Part shown: positions 1-11,693 of the stretch, one piece after another | Numbering within the stretch: position 1 is the first letter of the stretch | Layout: every line of letters begins with the position of its first letter | Assembly: GCF_030064165.1 (NCBI RefSeq) | Contig: NZ_CP125947.1 | Coordinates: 4,712,001 to 4,776,000, forward strand | DNA length: 64,000 nucleotides | Origin: Comamonas resistens | Lineage (GTDB): Bacteria; Pseudomonadota; Gammaproteobacteria; Burkholderiales; Burkholderiaceae_C | Reading direction: 5' to 3' | Translations under genes and position numbers: made by a program | Notes under the pieces: generated by a model | The model's database searches: none | What the model was told of the DNA's origin: nothing | The model's input: only the letters and a program-made list of their open reading frames with translations

Positions 1-2
1 CG

Positions 3-734
3 GCCAGCAGCATCACGGTGGTCGAGCCTTTTGAGGCCTCCCGCCAGGCCCTCAAGACCCAGTTCGGCATCGATGCCCTTCCTGCTGCCAGCGATGCACT
101 GCAAAGCGCGCAGCTCGTGGTCTGGGCCGTCAAGCCACAGAGCTTCAAGGAAGCCGCCGAGCCCGTGGCAGCCTTCACCCGCAATGCACTGCACCTGAGC
201 GTGGCAGCCGGTATCACCACCGAAAGCGTGGCTGGCTGGACTGGCACACAGCGCATCGTGCGTGCCATGCCCAATACCCCGGCACTGGTCGGCAAGGGCA
301 TGACCGGCCTGTTTGCCCGCCCCGAAGTGGATGCCGCTGGCAAGGCCTTGATAGCCGCCGTGATCGGCAGCACGGGCGAGCTCACCTGGGTGGAGCAGGA
401 AGCGCATCTGGACGCCGTGACGGCCCTGTCCGGCTCCGGCCCCGCCTATGTGTTCCTGTTCCTCGAAGCCATGACCCAGGCAGGTGTGGACATGGGCCTG
501 ACCGCCGAGCAAAGCTACAAGCTGGCCGTGGCCACGTTTGCAGGCGGCTCGGAGCTGGCGGCACGTTCCACGGAGAGCGCCGAAGTCCTGCGCCAGCGCG
601 TGACCAGCAAGGGGGGCACCACTTATGCGGCCATTACCCATATGCAGGAGAACAAGCTGCCCGAGATCTTCATTGCCGCCATGCGCAAAGCGGAAAAGCG
701 GGCCCAGGAACTGGCAGCCGAATTCGGCAAATAA
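3..734 (+). CDS. proC: Pyrroline-5-carboxylate reductase, 5' end cut by window
   Basis: This enzyme catalyses the last step of proline synthesis, the NAD(P)H-dependent reduction of pyrroline-5-carboxylate in the cytoplasm. The reading frame is open from the first bases, so the N-terminal Rossmann glycine motif lies outside the window; 243 residues are visible. Family hallmarks seen are AVKPQ, RAMPNTPA and the C-terminal ALSGSGPAYVF helix that forms the substrate and dimer interface, followed by VTSKGGTT. The gene ends just before a strong hairpin terminator. Identity is secure; only the start is missing. Confidence 0.96.
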   Translation, partial: ASSITVVEPFEASRQALKTQFGIDALPAASDALQSAQLVVWAVKPQSFKEAAEPVAAFTRNALHLSVAAGITTESVAGWTGTQRIVRAMPNTPALVGKGMTGLFARPEVDAAGKALIAAVIGSTGELTWVEQEAHLDAVTALSGSGPAYVFLFLEAMTQAGVDMGLTAEQSYKLAVATFAGGSELAARSTESAEVLRQRVTSKGGTTYAAITHMQENKLPEIFIAAMRKAEKRAQELAAEFGK

Positions 735-760
735 AAAAACCGGCTTCAGCCGGTTTTTTT
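734..760 (+). terminator. Rho-independent terminator of proC
   Basis: AACCGGCT-TC-AGCCGGTT forms an 8-bp stem with A residues before it and a run of seven T after it. It starts at the proC stop codon. Because A and T runs flank both sides it could also work for the convergent ubiA transcript. Confidence 0.9.
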
Positions 761-777
761 GAGCCTTTTTGGGCTCT

Positions 778-798
778 AGCGCTTGCTCAGCAAGTGCT
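778..798. repeat. REP-like hairpin between proC and ubiA
   Basis: AGCGCTTGCT and AGCAAGTGCT pair around one central base, and GGCAGCTATCAAA follows. A related AAGCGC...GCAGCTATC unit occurs between trpD and trpG, so this looks like a dispersed intergenic repeat of the host chromosome. Function is unknown. Confidence 0.5.
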
Positions 799-827
799 GG
801 CAGCTATCAAAAACGATTAGCCCATGA

Positions 828-1709
828 TCACTTCAGCGCAAACCCCAGCGCCACGCCCGCAAAAATGCTGGCGCCAATCCAGTGGCTTTTGCTGAAGGCC
901 ACAAAGCAACCCTCACGGGTACGGTGGCGAATCAGTGTGAAATGCCAGGCAATCTGCGCCGCCGCCACAGCCATGCCCAGCCAGAACGGCAAGCCCAGCT
1001 GGTATGGCGCCAGCACCCAGGCGATTAGAGCCCAGCACAGCACGAAAAAACCCATCACCCCCGCCACATCGAAGCGGCCCAAGGTGATGGCCGAGGTCTT
1101 CATGCCGATCTTGAGATCGTCATCGCGATCCACCATCGCGTATTCGGTGTCATAGGCCAGCACCAGAAACATATTGGCCAGCCACAGCGTCCAGGCCGTG
1201 GCATTGACCTCGCCCGTCACCGCCGCAAAGGCGATCACGATGCCGAAATTGAAGGCAATGCCCAGAAAAGCCTGGGGCATGGCAAAGAACCGCTTGGTAA
1301 ACGGGTAAAGGATGGTGAACAGCACGGCCGGAACCGACCAGGCTACCGCCTCCCAGCGCGTGGACAGCACCAGCCCGAACGCCACCAGCGTGAGCACCAG
1401 GCCCACCATGGCGGCCTCCTTCACACTGATCTGGCCGCTGGTGATGGGGCGCTGCGTGGTGCGCTTCACATGTTTGTCAAAGTCGCGGTCCGCAATATCG
1501 TTGATGGTGCAACCCGCACTGCGCATCAGCACCGTGCCCAGCACAAAGACCACCAGCAGATGCCAGCCCGGAAAGCCCTTGGATGCCACCCACAGCGCCA
1601 CCAGCGTGGGCCAGACCAGCACCAGCCAGCCCGCAGGACGGTCGAAGCGGATCAGATCCAAGTACAGCGACAGCTTGGAGCGCTGGGAGGCGGGAATGGA
1701 AGCAGACAT
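828..1709 (-). CDS. ubiA: 4-hydroxybenzoate octaprenyltransferase
   Basis: This integral membrane prenyltransferase attaches the octaprenyl chain to 4-hydroxybenzoate in ubiquinone synthesis. The 293-residue protein has the hydrophobic multi-helix pattern of the family. Both Asp-rich motifs are visible: [15 protein letters not shown] in the first half and [13 protein letters not shown] in the second. The start at MSASIPASQ is preferred to an in-frame Met ten residues upstream because other UbiA proteins begin shortly before the RFDRPAG motif. The gene converges on proC. Confidence 0.94.
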   Translation of the reverse strand: MSASIPASQRSKLSLYLDLIRFDRPAGWLVLVWPTLVALWVASKGFPGWHLLVVFVLGTVLMRSAGCTINDIADRDFDKHVKRTTQRPITSGQISVKEAAMVGLVLTLVAFGLVLSTRWEAVAWSVPAVLFTILYPFTKRFFAMPQAFLGIAFNFGIVIAFAAVTGEVNATAWTLWLANMFLVLAYDTEYAMVDRDDDLKIGMKTSAITLGRFDVAGVMGFFVLCWALIAWVLAPYQLGLPFWLGMAVAAAQIAWHFTLIRHRTREGCFVAFSKSHWIGASIFAGVALGFALK

Positions 1710-1761
1710 GGGGACAGGTTCCGGAAGGCAAGAGATCACGACGGCAGCCTACGGGCCACGG

Positions 1762-2604
1762 TCAGCGCAGTGGCAATTGTGCCTCGGACCGTGGCAGCCC
1801 GAGGGCGCCGCCCCCATGCTCGATACGGTCTGCTGCCCAGAGCACCAGGGCCGTCCAGGCCAGGCCCAGGCACAGTCCGGCCAGCACATCACTGGCATAG
1901 TGCACGGACAGCAACACCCGGCTCAGCCCCGTGCTCAACGCCAGCAGCCCTGCCGCAGCCAATACCGGAGCCCGCCAGCGCGGCGGCATGCGGCGTGCGG
2001 CCAGCCAGGCCAGCATGCCGAAGACCGCGGCCGCGCCCGCGCTATGGCCGCTGGGAAAGCTGAAGCCCGCCTCGTGCACCAGCCCGTCCAGCGGCCGTGC
2101 ACGCTGTATGGCAGCCTTGAGGCAACGCACCCACAGCCCCGTGCCGGCCACGGCCACCGTCCAGGTCAGCAGTTGCAGGCCCTGGCGCCGCCACAGCAGC
2201 CACAGGCCCACGGCCAGGCTCAGCAGCCCCATGACGCGCAAATCCCCAAGCATGGTCCAGCCCCTGACCAGGGGCACCAGCGCGGGCGGCAGGCCGGCGC
2301 TCACCATGCGCTGCAGCGCCAGATCCAGCGCCATCAGCCCCTGCACAGGCTGGGTCGACTGAGACAGGTGCACTCCGATGGCCAGCAGGGCCAGAGCGGC
2401 GGCGGCCAGCCCCGCCGCCGCCAGCAGCTTGCCGCCTTCGGGCCTGAAGCCGGTGCTGCAGTCCTCCCATAGCCACGCGGCCCCGCCATGCGCACGCCAG
2501 CGCAGCATGGCAGCTGCGGCCAGCAACAGTAGCAGCAGCATCCAGATGGCATGCCCGTCCAGCCACTGCATCAGGGAAACCATGGGAGCCGCCTCAGAAA
2601 ACAC
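1762..2604 (-). CDS. PAP2-family phosphatase, membrane-bound
   Basis: A membrane phosphatase of the PAP2 superfamily, probably acting on a lipid phosphate or pyrophosphate. The three signature motifs are present: KAAIQRARP, PSGHS and SRVLLSVHYASD with the catalytic histidines. Several hydrophobic segments precede and separate them. A GTG start is preferred because AAGGAA sits 6 nt upstream; an ATG seven codons later is the alternative and would only shorten the N-terminus. The substrate cannot be read from the sequence. Confidence 0.85.
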   Translation of the reverse strand: MFSEAAPMVSLMQWLDGHAIWMLLLLLLAAAAMLRWRAHGGAAWLWEDCSTGFRPEGGKLLAAAGLAAAALALLAIGVHLSQSTQPVQGLMALDLALQRMVSAGLPPALVPLVRGWTMLGDLRVMGLLSLAVGLWLLWRRQGLQLLTWTVAVAGTGLWVRCLKAAIQRARPLDGLVHEAGFSFPSGHSAGAAAVFGMLAWLAARRMPPRWRAPVLAAAGLLALSTGLSRVLLSVHYASDVLAGLCLGLAWTALVLWAADRIEHGGGALGLPRSEAQLPLR

Positions 2605-2625
2605 GCAAATTCCTTTCAAGAGCAA

Positions 2626-2672
2626 AACAAAAAGCCCTGGCGGGCCTCCAAAGGCTAGCCCGCCAGGGCTTG
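2626..2672 (-). terminator. Terminator downstream of dps
   Basis: AGCCCTGGCGGGC and GCCCGCCAGGGCT form a perfect 13-bp stem around a 12-nt loop. Read on the minus strand it is followed by TTTTTGTTTTG, so it terminates the dps transcript before the PAP2 gene. Confidence 0.88.
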
Positions 2673-2746
2673 AAGAAAGCTGAAAGCGCAGCAGAGATCG
2701 GTGAGCCGGCACGCCCCGTAAGCCTGGCGCCTCGGCACCAGGCTGC

Positions 2747-3298
2747 TTACTCCTCGAGCAGGGAGCGCAACATCCAGGCCGTCTGCTCGTGCACGGCCAG
2801 GCGCTGGGTCAGCAAATCGGCCGTGGGTTCGTCGCCGGCCTTGTCGGCCCGGGGGAACAGCTGGCGGGCCGTGCGCGCCACGGCCTCGTGGCCCTGCACT
2901 AGGATGCGCACCATCTCCAGGGCCTTGGGCGGCTGGGTCGGCGCATCGGGCAGACTGGTGAGCTTGCCGAACTGTGCGTACGAGCCCGGCGCATGGTGGC
3001 CCAGCGCGCGAATGCGTTCGGCTACGGGATCGACCGCGTTCCACAGCTCGGTGTACTGCGCCATGAACATGGTGTGCAGCGTGTTGAACATGGGTCCCGT
3101 GACGTTCCAGTGGAAGTTGTGCGTGGTCAGGTACAGCGTATAGGTATCGGCCAGCAGGGCCGACAGGCCCTTGGCGATGGCAGCGCGGTCCTCGTCGCTG
3201 ATGCCGATATGAATGCCGGTCGAAGGCGGCAACGCCACGGCCTCCGGTACCGCGTCAGGCTTGTGTTTCTGCGATTTTTCCTTGCCTTGCTTGGCCAT
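2747..3298 (-). CDS. dps: Dps/ferritin-like DNA-protection protein
   Basis: Dps forms dodecamers that oxidise and store iron with hydrogen peroxide and bind DNA under stress. The 183-residue protein carries the ferroxidase signature [12 protein letters not shown] followed by the D/E residues of [19 protein letters not shown]. The N-terminus is Lys-rich ([12 protein letters not shown]), as in Dps proteins that bind DNA through this tail. The start was chosen because AAAGGTGAG lies 5-8 nt upstream. It lies just downstream of oxyR on the same strand, which fits peroxide-stress control, though no operator was identified. Confidence 0.94.
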   Translation of the reverse strand: MAKQGKEKSQKHKPDAVPEAVALPPSTGIHIGISDEDRAAIAKGLSALLADTYTLYLTTHNFHWNVTGPMFNTLHTMFMAQYTELWNAVDPVAERIRALGHHAPGSYAQFGKLTSLPDAPTQPPKALEMVRILVQGHEAVARTARQLFPRADKAGDEPTADLLTQRLAVHEQTAWMLRSLLEE

Positions 3299-3355
3299 GC
3301 TCTCACCTTTCAGGTTTAACAAATCAAGACTGCGGTGCCCAAGCCACGCCAGCGC

Positions 3356-4324
3356 TTATTCCGACAGGCGCTTCACGCCGGGCAGCGGGCAGGCATAGAC
3401 AGCATTGCGCAGCGCAGCAATGGCCTCGTAGCGCGTAAAGCTGCGGCGCCAGGCCAGCACCACGCGACGGGTGGGCGGTGCAATGCCGTCTTCCTCGTGA
3501 ATGGGCAGGTAACGGATGTGGGGCTCGTCCGACTTGCGGCGGCGCTCCGTGGCAACGAGAGCATCCTCTGGAACGGACAGGCGCGGCACCAGGGTCACGC
3601 CCATGCCGGCAGCCACCATATGCTTGATGGTTTCCAACGACGAGCCCTCAAACGTGCGGCGAATGCCTTCGGAATTGCTGGCATAGCGCGCGAATTCGGG
3701 GCAGACCTCCAGCACATGGTCGCGGAAGCAATGGCCCGCGCCCAACAGCAACATGGTTTCGTTCTTGAGGTCCGTGGTGGACAGGCTTTTTCTCTCCGCC
3801 AGCGGATGGGCGCTGGGCACCGCGGCCATAAAAGGCTCGTCGTACAGAGGCGCCAGCGCCAGACCGGTATCGGGGAAAGGCTCGGCCATGATGGCGCAGT
3901 CGATCTCGCCCGTGCGCAGCATCTCCAGCAGCCTGACGGTGAAGTTCTCCTGCAGCATCAGCGGCATCTGCGGCGTCATCTTGATGGAGTTGCGCACCAG
4001 CTCGGGCAGCAGATAGGGACCGATGGTGTAGATCACGCCCAGAGTCAGCACACCGGACAGAGGGTCCTTGCCGCGCTTGGCAATTTCCTTGATCTCATTG
4101 GCCTGCTCCAGCACGCTCTGCGCCTGGCGCACGATCTCTTCGCCCAGCGAAGTGACCGAAACCTCTCCGGCGCTGCGCTCAAACAGCTTTACGTCCAGTT
4201 CTTCTTCCAGCTTCTTGATAGCCACTGACAACGTGGGCTGGGAAACATAGCAGGCTTCGGCCGCACGGCCAAAGTGCTTTTCCCGCGCAACAGCCACGAT
4301 GTACTTCAATTCGGTAAGGGTCAT
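3356..4324 (-). CDS. oxyR: Hydrogen peroxide-sensing LysR regulator OxyR
   Basis: OxyR is a LysR-type activator that senses peroxide through a disulfide switch. From the chosen start (MTLTELKYIVAV) it is 322 residues long with an N-terminal winged helix-turn-helix (FGRAAEACYVSQPTLS). The sensor loop GHCFRDHVLEVC places its cysteines at residues 199 and 208, the same numbers as in E. coli OxyR. Longer in-frame starts exist but add residues unlike the family. It lies between dps and recG, all on the minus strand. Confidence 0.95.
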   Translation of the reverse strand: MTLTELKYIVAVAREKHFGRAAEACYVSQPTLSVAIKKLEEELDVKLFERSAGEVSVTSLGEEIVRQAQSVLEQANEIKEIAKRGKDPLSGVLTLGVIYTIGPYLLPELVRNSIKMTPQMPLMLQENFTVRLLEMLRTGEIDCAIMAEPFPDTGLALAPLYDEPFMAAVPSAHPLAERKSLSTTDLKNETMLLLGAGHCFRDHVLEVCPEFARYASNSEGIRRTFEGSSLETIKHMVAAGMGVTLVPRLSVPEDALVATERRRKSDEPHIRYLPIHEEDGIAPPTRRVVLAWRRSFTRYEAIAALRNAVYACPLPGVKRLSE

Positions 4325-4512
4325 AGCGACAAGGTGATGGCGAACATCAAAAACTGCATGAATCGTGCAAGTTCGGGCATTCTTTGCACAAACCTCACGG
4401 CGAAAGCCTGGGCTATCACATGCATTCAACCATAAATTTCTTTAGTCACAGATTACAGAAAACCAGCACATCCTGTGACCGCTTGCATTGAAAGCCATAC
4501 TGTCCGGCGATA

Positions 4513-6744
<2,232 letters not shown>

Positions 6745-6908
6745 GCGAGAAGGCGGGTGAAGCGTGTGCGCCCTGTCGCGCCACACACTGATGATGAACC
6801 AGTGTATGAATATACAGCTCTCTTCCCAAAAATGAACGTCTGACATACAGGAATTCAGCGTTACATCTATGATTCGTTTTGTTACATCATGCTTTTCTTC
6901 GCCCGACT

Positions 6909-8117
6909 GTGTTACAGCTCATCCGCGTTGAGCAGGCAACCGTTGGTATGTTTGTGCATGAGCTCTGCAGCCCATGGATGAAGCATCCCTTCTGGCGCCC
7001 TCGCTTCCCCATCAACTCCGAGCAGGATCTGGAGCGCCTGCGCGCCACTGCCATTGAGTACCTGTGGATTGACGCAAGCAAAGGCGTGAAAGCCACCAGC
7101 CCCGAGCCGGAATCACAGCCTACAGAAGCTGCTCACGCACCGGCGCCTGCCGTCGCGCCACTTACCCCGCCGACACCTTTGTCTCAGGAGCTGGCGCGCG
7201 CCGCGCAAATCTGCGCACGCACGGGACGGGTACTGCAATCCATGTTCAGCGATGTGCGCCTGGGCCGCCCCATCAAGCTCGACAACGCCAACCAGCTGGT
7301 GCAGCAAATGCATGCCTCCATCCAGCGCAATCCCCATGCGCTGATCAGCCTGGCGCGCATCAAGTCCGCCGACAACTACACCTATCTGCACAGCATGGCC
7401 GTCTGCACGCTGATGATGGCCTTGGCCCAGCGCATGCAGATGAATGAGGACGAAGTGCGCCTCGCAGGTCTTGCAGGTCTGCTGCACGATGTGGGCAAAT
7501 GCCGCATTCCCCTGCGCATCCTTAACAAGCCCGGAGCATTGACGCCGGAGGAATGGCGCATCATGCAGGATCATTCGCTGCTGGGTGCACAGCTGCTACG
7601 CCCACTTGATGTCCCCGAACCCGTGCTGAACGCCTGCCTGCAACACCACGAAAAAATGGATGGCACCGGCTACCCAGGCAGGCTCAAGGCAGAGCAGATC
7701 CATGAGCTGTCTCGCATGACAGCCATCTGCGATATCTATGACGCCGTGACCTCGGACCGCCCCTACAAGAAGGGCTGGCCTCCCGCGCAGGCCCTGCATC
7801 GCATGGCCCAATGGTGCGGCAGCCATCTCGACAAAGCCATCTTCGAGCAATTTGTTCAGACCGTGGGCATCTATCCCATAGGCTCCCTGGTGCGTCTGAG
7901 CACGGAGCAACTGGCCGTGGTGATCGATGCAACTTCGCAAAACCTGCTCAGCCCCCTGGTCCGCGTTTTCTACTGCATCACCTCAGGCCAGCACCTGGCG
8001 CCTACCGAAATGGACTTGCAGCAGGGCGAGGTACGCATCATCTCCCGGGAGGACCCACAAGATTGGCAACTGGGCGACATCGATGCGCTGTGGCAGCCCT
8101 GCTCCCAGCGGACTTAG
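6909..8117 (+). CDS. HD-GYP domain cyclic-di-GMP phosphodiesterase
   Basis: Probably hydrolyses cyclic di-GMP and so influences the switch between motility and biofilm growth. An N-terminal DUF3391-like segment (IRVEQATVGMFVHEL) precedes a Pro/Ala linker and an HD-GYP domain with LLHDVGK and HHEKMDGTGYPG. The GTG start is inferred because DUF3391 proteins normally begin two or three residues before this motif; TTG 30 nt upstream or ATG 39 nt downstream are alternatives. No receiver domain is attached, so the input signal is unknown. Confidence 0.88.
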   Translation: MLQLIRVEQATVGMFVHELCSPWMKHPFWRPRFPINSEQDLERLRATAIEYLWIDASKGVKATSPEPESQPTEAAHAPAPAVAPLTPPTPLSQELARAAQICARTGRVLQSMFSDVRLGRPIKLDNANQLVQQMHASIQRNPHALISLARIKSADNYTYLHSMAVCTLMMALAQRMQMNEDEVRLAGLAGLLHDVGKCRIPLRILNKPGALTPEEWRIMQDHSLLGAQLLRPLDVPEPVLNACLQHHEKMDGTGYPGRLKAEQIHELSRMTAICDIYDAVTSDRPYKKGWPPAQALHRMAQWCGSHLDKAIFEQFVQTVGIYPIGSLVRLSTEQLAVVIDATSQNLLSPLVRVFYCITSGQHLAPTEMDLQQGEVRIISREDPQDWQLGDIDALWQPCSQRT

Positions 8118-8189
8118 AACCAATTTGAGACAATCGCCAACCTGTTTGATTGAACTTGGAACGGGCCCGGTCCGGCCCTCAAGCCCCGC

Positions 8190-9278
8190 ATGTCTTCCTG
8201 CTCTCGTGAATTCACCCTCAGCGACTTTGACTTTGAACTGCCCGAAGCGCTGATCGCCCAGCATCCAACCGCCGTGCGCAGTGCCTCTCGCCTGCTCGAC
8301 GGCCGTGATCTCACACCTACCGATCGCATCTTCCGCGAACTGCCCGATCTGCTTCAGCCCGGCGACCTGCTGGTCTTCAATGACACCAAGGTCATCAAGG
8401 CCCGCGTCTTTGGCGAAAAAGCCAGCGGCGGCAAGATCGAAATCCTGGTCGAGCGCGTGTTGCAAAACAATGAAGTCGTCGCGCATATGCGCGTGAGCAA
8501 GAAGCCGCTGCCGGGAGCCAAGATTCATCTTTGCGGCGGCCTCAAGAACGGTGGCTTCGAAGCCACGCTACTGGGCCGCTGGCCCGATGAGAATGGCCCA
8601 CTGTTCCACCTCTCGCTTCAGGGCAACAACGGCCAGACCCCTTACGAGCTGCTGGAACAGTTCGGTCATCTGCCCCTGCCACCCTATATCGAGCGCCAGC
8701 AAGATAGCGGCAACGATCCTGACGAAAAGGAAGACAGCGAACGCTACCAGACCGTGTTCGCCGCACACCCCGGCGCCGTGGCGGCCCCCACGGCGGCTCT
8801 GCACTTTGACGAAACCGTGCTGGCCGCCCTGGAGGCCAAAGGTGTGGAACGCGCCAGCGTGACCTTGCATGTGGGCGCTGGAACCTTCCAGCCGGTCAAG
8901 ACCGAAAATCTTGCCGAGCACAGAATGCACAGCGAGTGGTATGACATCCCGCTGCCTACATTGGCCGCCATGGAACGCTGCCGCCAACGCGGAGGCCGCA
9001 TCATCGCCGTGGGCACCACCACGGTACGAACCCTGGAATCCTGGGCCAAGTACGGCAATATCACCGGCGACACCAGCATCTTCATCACACCGGGCTTTGA
9101 ATACCAGGTCGTGGACATGCTGGTCACCAATTTCCACCTGCCCAAAAGCACCTTGATGATGCTGGTCAGCGCTTTTGCCGGTTATGAGCATGTCATGAGC
9201 CTTTACCGGCACGCAGTGGCGCAGCACTATCGCTTCTTCAGCTATGGAGATTCGATGTTGCTTGAGCGCAAGCGTTGA
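8190..9278 (+). CDS. queA: tRNA preQ1(34) S-adenosylmethionine ribosyltransferase-isomerase
   Basis: QueA transfers and rearranges the ribosyl moiety of S-adenosylmethionine onto preQ1 at the tRNA wobble base, making epoxyqueuosine. The 362-residue protein starts [19 protein letters not shown], typical of the family, and contains [26 protein letters not shown] and [15 protein letters not shown] Glu/Asp-rich insertion (residues about 175-190) is slightly longer than in enterobacterial QueA. It is a monocistronic gene between the HD-GYP gene and ung. Confidence 0.96.
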   Translation: MSSCSREFTLSDFDFELPEALIAQHPTAVRSASRLLDGRDLTPTDRIFRELPDLLQPGDLLVFNDTKVIKARVFGEKASGGKIEILVERVLQNNEVVAHMRVSKKPLPGAKIHLCGGLKNGGFEATLLGRWPDENGPLFHLSLQGNNGQTPYELLEQFGHLPLPPYIERQQDSGNDPDEKEDSERYQTVFAAHPGAVAAPTAALHFDETVLAALEAKGVERASVTLHVGAGTFQPVKTENLAEHRMHSEWYDIPLPTLAAMERCRQRGGRIIAVGTTTVRTLESWAKYGNITGDTSIFITPGFEYQVVDMLVTNFHLPKSTLMMLVSAFAGYEHVMSLYRHAVAQHYRFFSYGDSMLLERKR

Positions 9279-9427
9279 AACACCCCAGAAACAAGACATA
9301 AATCAGTAACAGAGGCCTTGCAATTATTGGCTTCAATTCCAATGTCTCTGCACCTGTTTCAGCCAGCTAGGCCATGTCTACCTGCCCAGGGGCAATCCGC
9401 TGCATAAAGCATTTTTTCAAACCTCAG

Positions 9428-10162
9428 TCAATATCCATGGCTGAGCCTGAACTCCCGCGCCCTCCCGAAGTGGCCGTTTCCGATGAACGGAACGGGCGGG
9501 CGCAGCGCGGACAGCGGAGAGGGGTGATTGCTCATCAACACAAGATGACCACTATCCTGCGGGATGAAGACCCGCTTGGACTGGGCATGCGAGCCCCAGA
9601 GCATGAACACTGTTGGGCGTCCGTGTTCGGCCACATGACGAATGATGGCGTCAGTCAATGCTTCCCAGCCACGTTTGGCATGGCTGGCTGCCTGCCCTTC
9701 CTCCACGGTCAAGCAGGTGTTGAGCAGCAGCACACCATGCTGCGCCCAGCTCACCAGACTGCCTCCGGGCTGCGGAAACGATGGGAAAGGCGTTCCAAGA
9801 TCGCGCTGCATTTCCTTGAAGATATTCTGCAGCGAGGGCGGCAGCCTCACACCAGGAGCCACCGAGAACGACAGCCCTTCGGCCTGGCCTCGCCCGTGAT
9901 AAGGGTCCTGCCCCAGGATGACGACACGCACCTCTTCGGGTGGCGTCAATTCCAGCGCGCGCAGCGGCTTGGGCGGGAACACGACTGCACCATCTGCCAG
10001 ACGCTGCTGCAAAAAGCCCAGCAATTGCTGCCCCGTCTTTCCAGCAAAAAAAACATCCACCACCGATTGCCAGCCCTCCGCCACCGGCCATTGGGCCGGG
10101 TCTGCACTGCAGAGCTGGGTGGAACAAAGGTCTTGGCCGGAGTTCTGACTGGATAGATTCAT
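9428..10162 (-). CDS. ung: Uracil-DNA glycosylase, family 1
   Basis: Removes uracil from DNA to start base excision repair. The water-activating motif GQDPYHG and the uracil/leucine-intercalation loop HPSPLSA are both present, with the central LLLNTCLTVE. Its 244 residues are in the normal range for the family. It is transcribed away from the helix-turn-helix gene on its right. Confidence 0.96.
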   Translation of the reverse strand: MNLSSQNSGQDLCSTQLCSADPAQWPVAEGWQSVVDVFFAGKTGQQLLGFLQQRLADGAVVFPPKPLRALELTPPEEVRVVILGQDPYHGRGQAEGLSFSVAPGVRLPPSLQNIFKEMQRDLGTPFPSFPQPGGSLVSWAQHGVLLLNTCLTVEEGQAASHAKRGWEALTDAIIRHVAEHGRPTVFMLWGSHAQSKRVFIPQDSGHLVLMSNHPSPLSALRPPVPFIGNGHFGRAREFRLSHGY

Positions 10163-10320
10163 GCACTGATTTTCACCGCATCCAGGGGCGATTCATCCTC
10201 AAATATCAAGGGTTAACCCTTGAATTTAAGTCGCAAAATACCTGATTTCAGTGAGTGACTCAAGGTGACAAATTGCAAAGAATTGCATCCGATGCCGATC
10301 ACTTGGCGAAGGAGGTTCTC

Positions 10321-10722
10321 ATGCATACCACTCAACACTTTCAGCAAGCACCCACGCCTCCCAGGTTTTTTCCCGTCACCAGCTCCGCTTTCAGCCTGGG
10401 CCCCCAGGGATTTCGATTTGCAGGCTGGGAGCTACGCTTGCGCTCGCGTCGCCTCATCAGCCCGGAGGGCAAGGAGGTGAGTCTGACCAAGACGGAATGC
10501 GCACTGCTGCAGGTGCTGCTGCACTGCCCGCGCCAGATCATGAGCCGCGAGCAAATCATGGACATGACCCATACCGAAGCCAATGTCTTTGACCGCGCCG
10601 TCGATGTGCAGATGCTGCGCCTGCGCCGCAAGGTCGAAGCCTGCGGCAACGCCCCGGCCTTGCTCAGGACCAAGCGCGGTGCCGGCTATTTTCTGGATGC
10701 CGATGTGCAGGTTCTGAACTGA
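10321..10722 (+). CDS. Orphan OmpR/PhoB-type winged-helix DNA-binding protein
   Basis: A 133-residue protein that is almost entirely a C-terminal-type OmpR/PhoB DNA-binding domain: SLTKTECALLQVLL, MSREQIMD, VQMLRLRRKVE and the wing LLRTKRGAGYFL are visible. No phospho-receiver domain precedes it. The ATG is preceded by AAGGAGG five nt upstream, so this short form is genuine and not a truncated reading of a longer frame; an in-frame GTG 66 nt upstream would add only unstructured residues. No histidine kinase is nearby. The target genes are unknown. Confidence 0.82.
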   Translation: MHTTQHFQQAPTPPRFFPVTSSAFSLGPQGFRFAGWELRLRSRRLISPEGKEVSLTKTECALLQVLLHCPRQIMSREQIMDMTHTEANVFDRAVDVQMLRLRRKVEACGNAPALLRTKRGAGYFLDADVQVLN

Positions 10723-10743
10723 GCCTGCCCGCACCTTTGAGAA

Positions 10744-11544
10744 TCAGCGAAACAGCTTGGCCAGGGCCTCGCCCGGGTCAGGCGCACGCATAAATGCCTC
10801 ACCGACCAGAAAGGCGTTGATACCGGCATCGCGCATGGTCTTCACATCGGTCGCGGCCAGAATGCCGGACTCGGTCACCAGCAAGCGGTCGGCCGGCACG
10901 TTCTTCTGCAGCTCCAGCGTGGTTTCGATATGGACCTCGAAATTGCGCAGATTGCGGTTGTTGATGCCCACCAGCTCGGTCTTGAGCTTGAGAGCACGCT
11001 CCAGCTCCTCGCCATCGTGCACTTCGACCAGCACGGCCATGTCCAGGCTGCGTGCGATCTGCTCCATCTCGGCCATTTGCGCGTCATCCAGGCAAGCGGC
11101 TATCAGCAAGATGGCATCGGCGCCCATGGCACGCGATTCGTAGATCTGATAGGGGTCGACCATGAAATCCTTGCGCAGCACGGGCAGCGTGGTGCTGGCA
11201 CGGGCCTGCTTCAGATAGTCGGGCTGGCCCTGGAAGAACTGGCGATCCGTCAGCACGGACAGGCAGGCTGCGCTGGTCTTGCCATCGCCCACCATATAGC
11301 TCTGGGCAATCTCGGCGGGATCGAAGTTGGCGCGGATCACCCCCTTGCTGGGGCTGGCCTTCTTGACCTCGGCAATCACCGCTGCCTGGCCATGCGCAAT
11401 CTTGGCGCGCAGCGCACCCACGAAGTCGCGCGTGGAAATACGGCTTTCCGCATCGCGGCGCATATCCTCCAGCGACATTTTTTTCTTCGCGGCGGCGACT
11501 TCCTGCACTTTGACGTCGCAGATTTTTTTCAAGATGTCAGACAT
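10744..11544 (-). CDS. trpC: Indole-3-glycerol phosphate synthase
   Basis: A TIM-barrel enzyme that closes the indole ring in tryptophan synthesis. Family motifs include [14 protein letters not shown] (substrate-phosphate and catalytic Lys region), [27 protein letters not shown] and VTESGI. The 266 residues match the monofunctional enzyme. It is the last gene of the minus-strand trpG-trpD-small ORF-trpC group. Confidence 0.96.
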   Translation of the reverse strand: MSDILKKICDVKVQEVAAAKKKMSLEDMRRDAESRISTRDFVGALRAKIAHGQAAVIAEVKKASPSKGVIRANFDPAEIAQSYMVGDGKTSAACLSVLTDRQFFQGQPDYLKQARASTTLPVLRKDFMVDPYQIYESRAMGADAILLIAACLDDAQMAEMEQIARSLDMAVLVEVHDGEELERALKLKTELVGINNRNLRNFEVHIETTLELQKNVPADRLLVTESGILAATDVKTMRDAGINAFLVGEAFMRAPDPGEALAKLFR

Positions 11545-11546
11545 TC

Positions 11547-11693
11547 TTATTCCTTGGATTCAGGGGCCGGGGCACGCACCACCTTCATGATGATGCGATG
11601 CATGGCAATGCCGACCACGATGAACAGCAGCGAGACACCCAGAACAATCCAGGTGCCCGCATCATTCCAGATGGGCGCGTCCAGCAGGCTCAT
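11547..11693 (-). CDS. Small single-span membrane protein inside the trp operon
   Basis: A 48-residue protein whose ATG overlaps the trpD stop codon as ATGA, indicating translational coupling. It ends three bases before trpC. Residues about 14-33 form one hydrophobic segment ([17 protein letters not shown]), followed by a basic and acidic tail ([11 protein letters not shown]). Tight packing between trpD and trpC argues that it is real. No known function is recognised. Confidence 0.62.
   Translation of the reverse strand: MSLLDAPIWNDAGTWIVLGVSLLFIVVGIAMHRIIMKVVRAPAPESKE

Noticed and set aside
1312..2472. Long plus-strand open frame opposite ubiA and the PAP2 gene
   Set aside because: It is a GC-rich shadow of two clear minus-strand genes and is rich in Gln, Arg and His with no domain.
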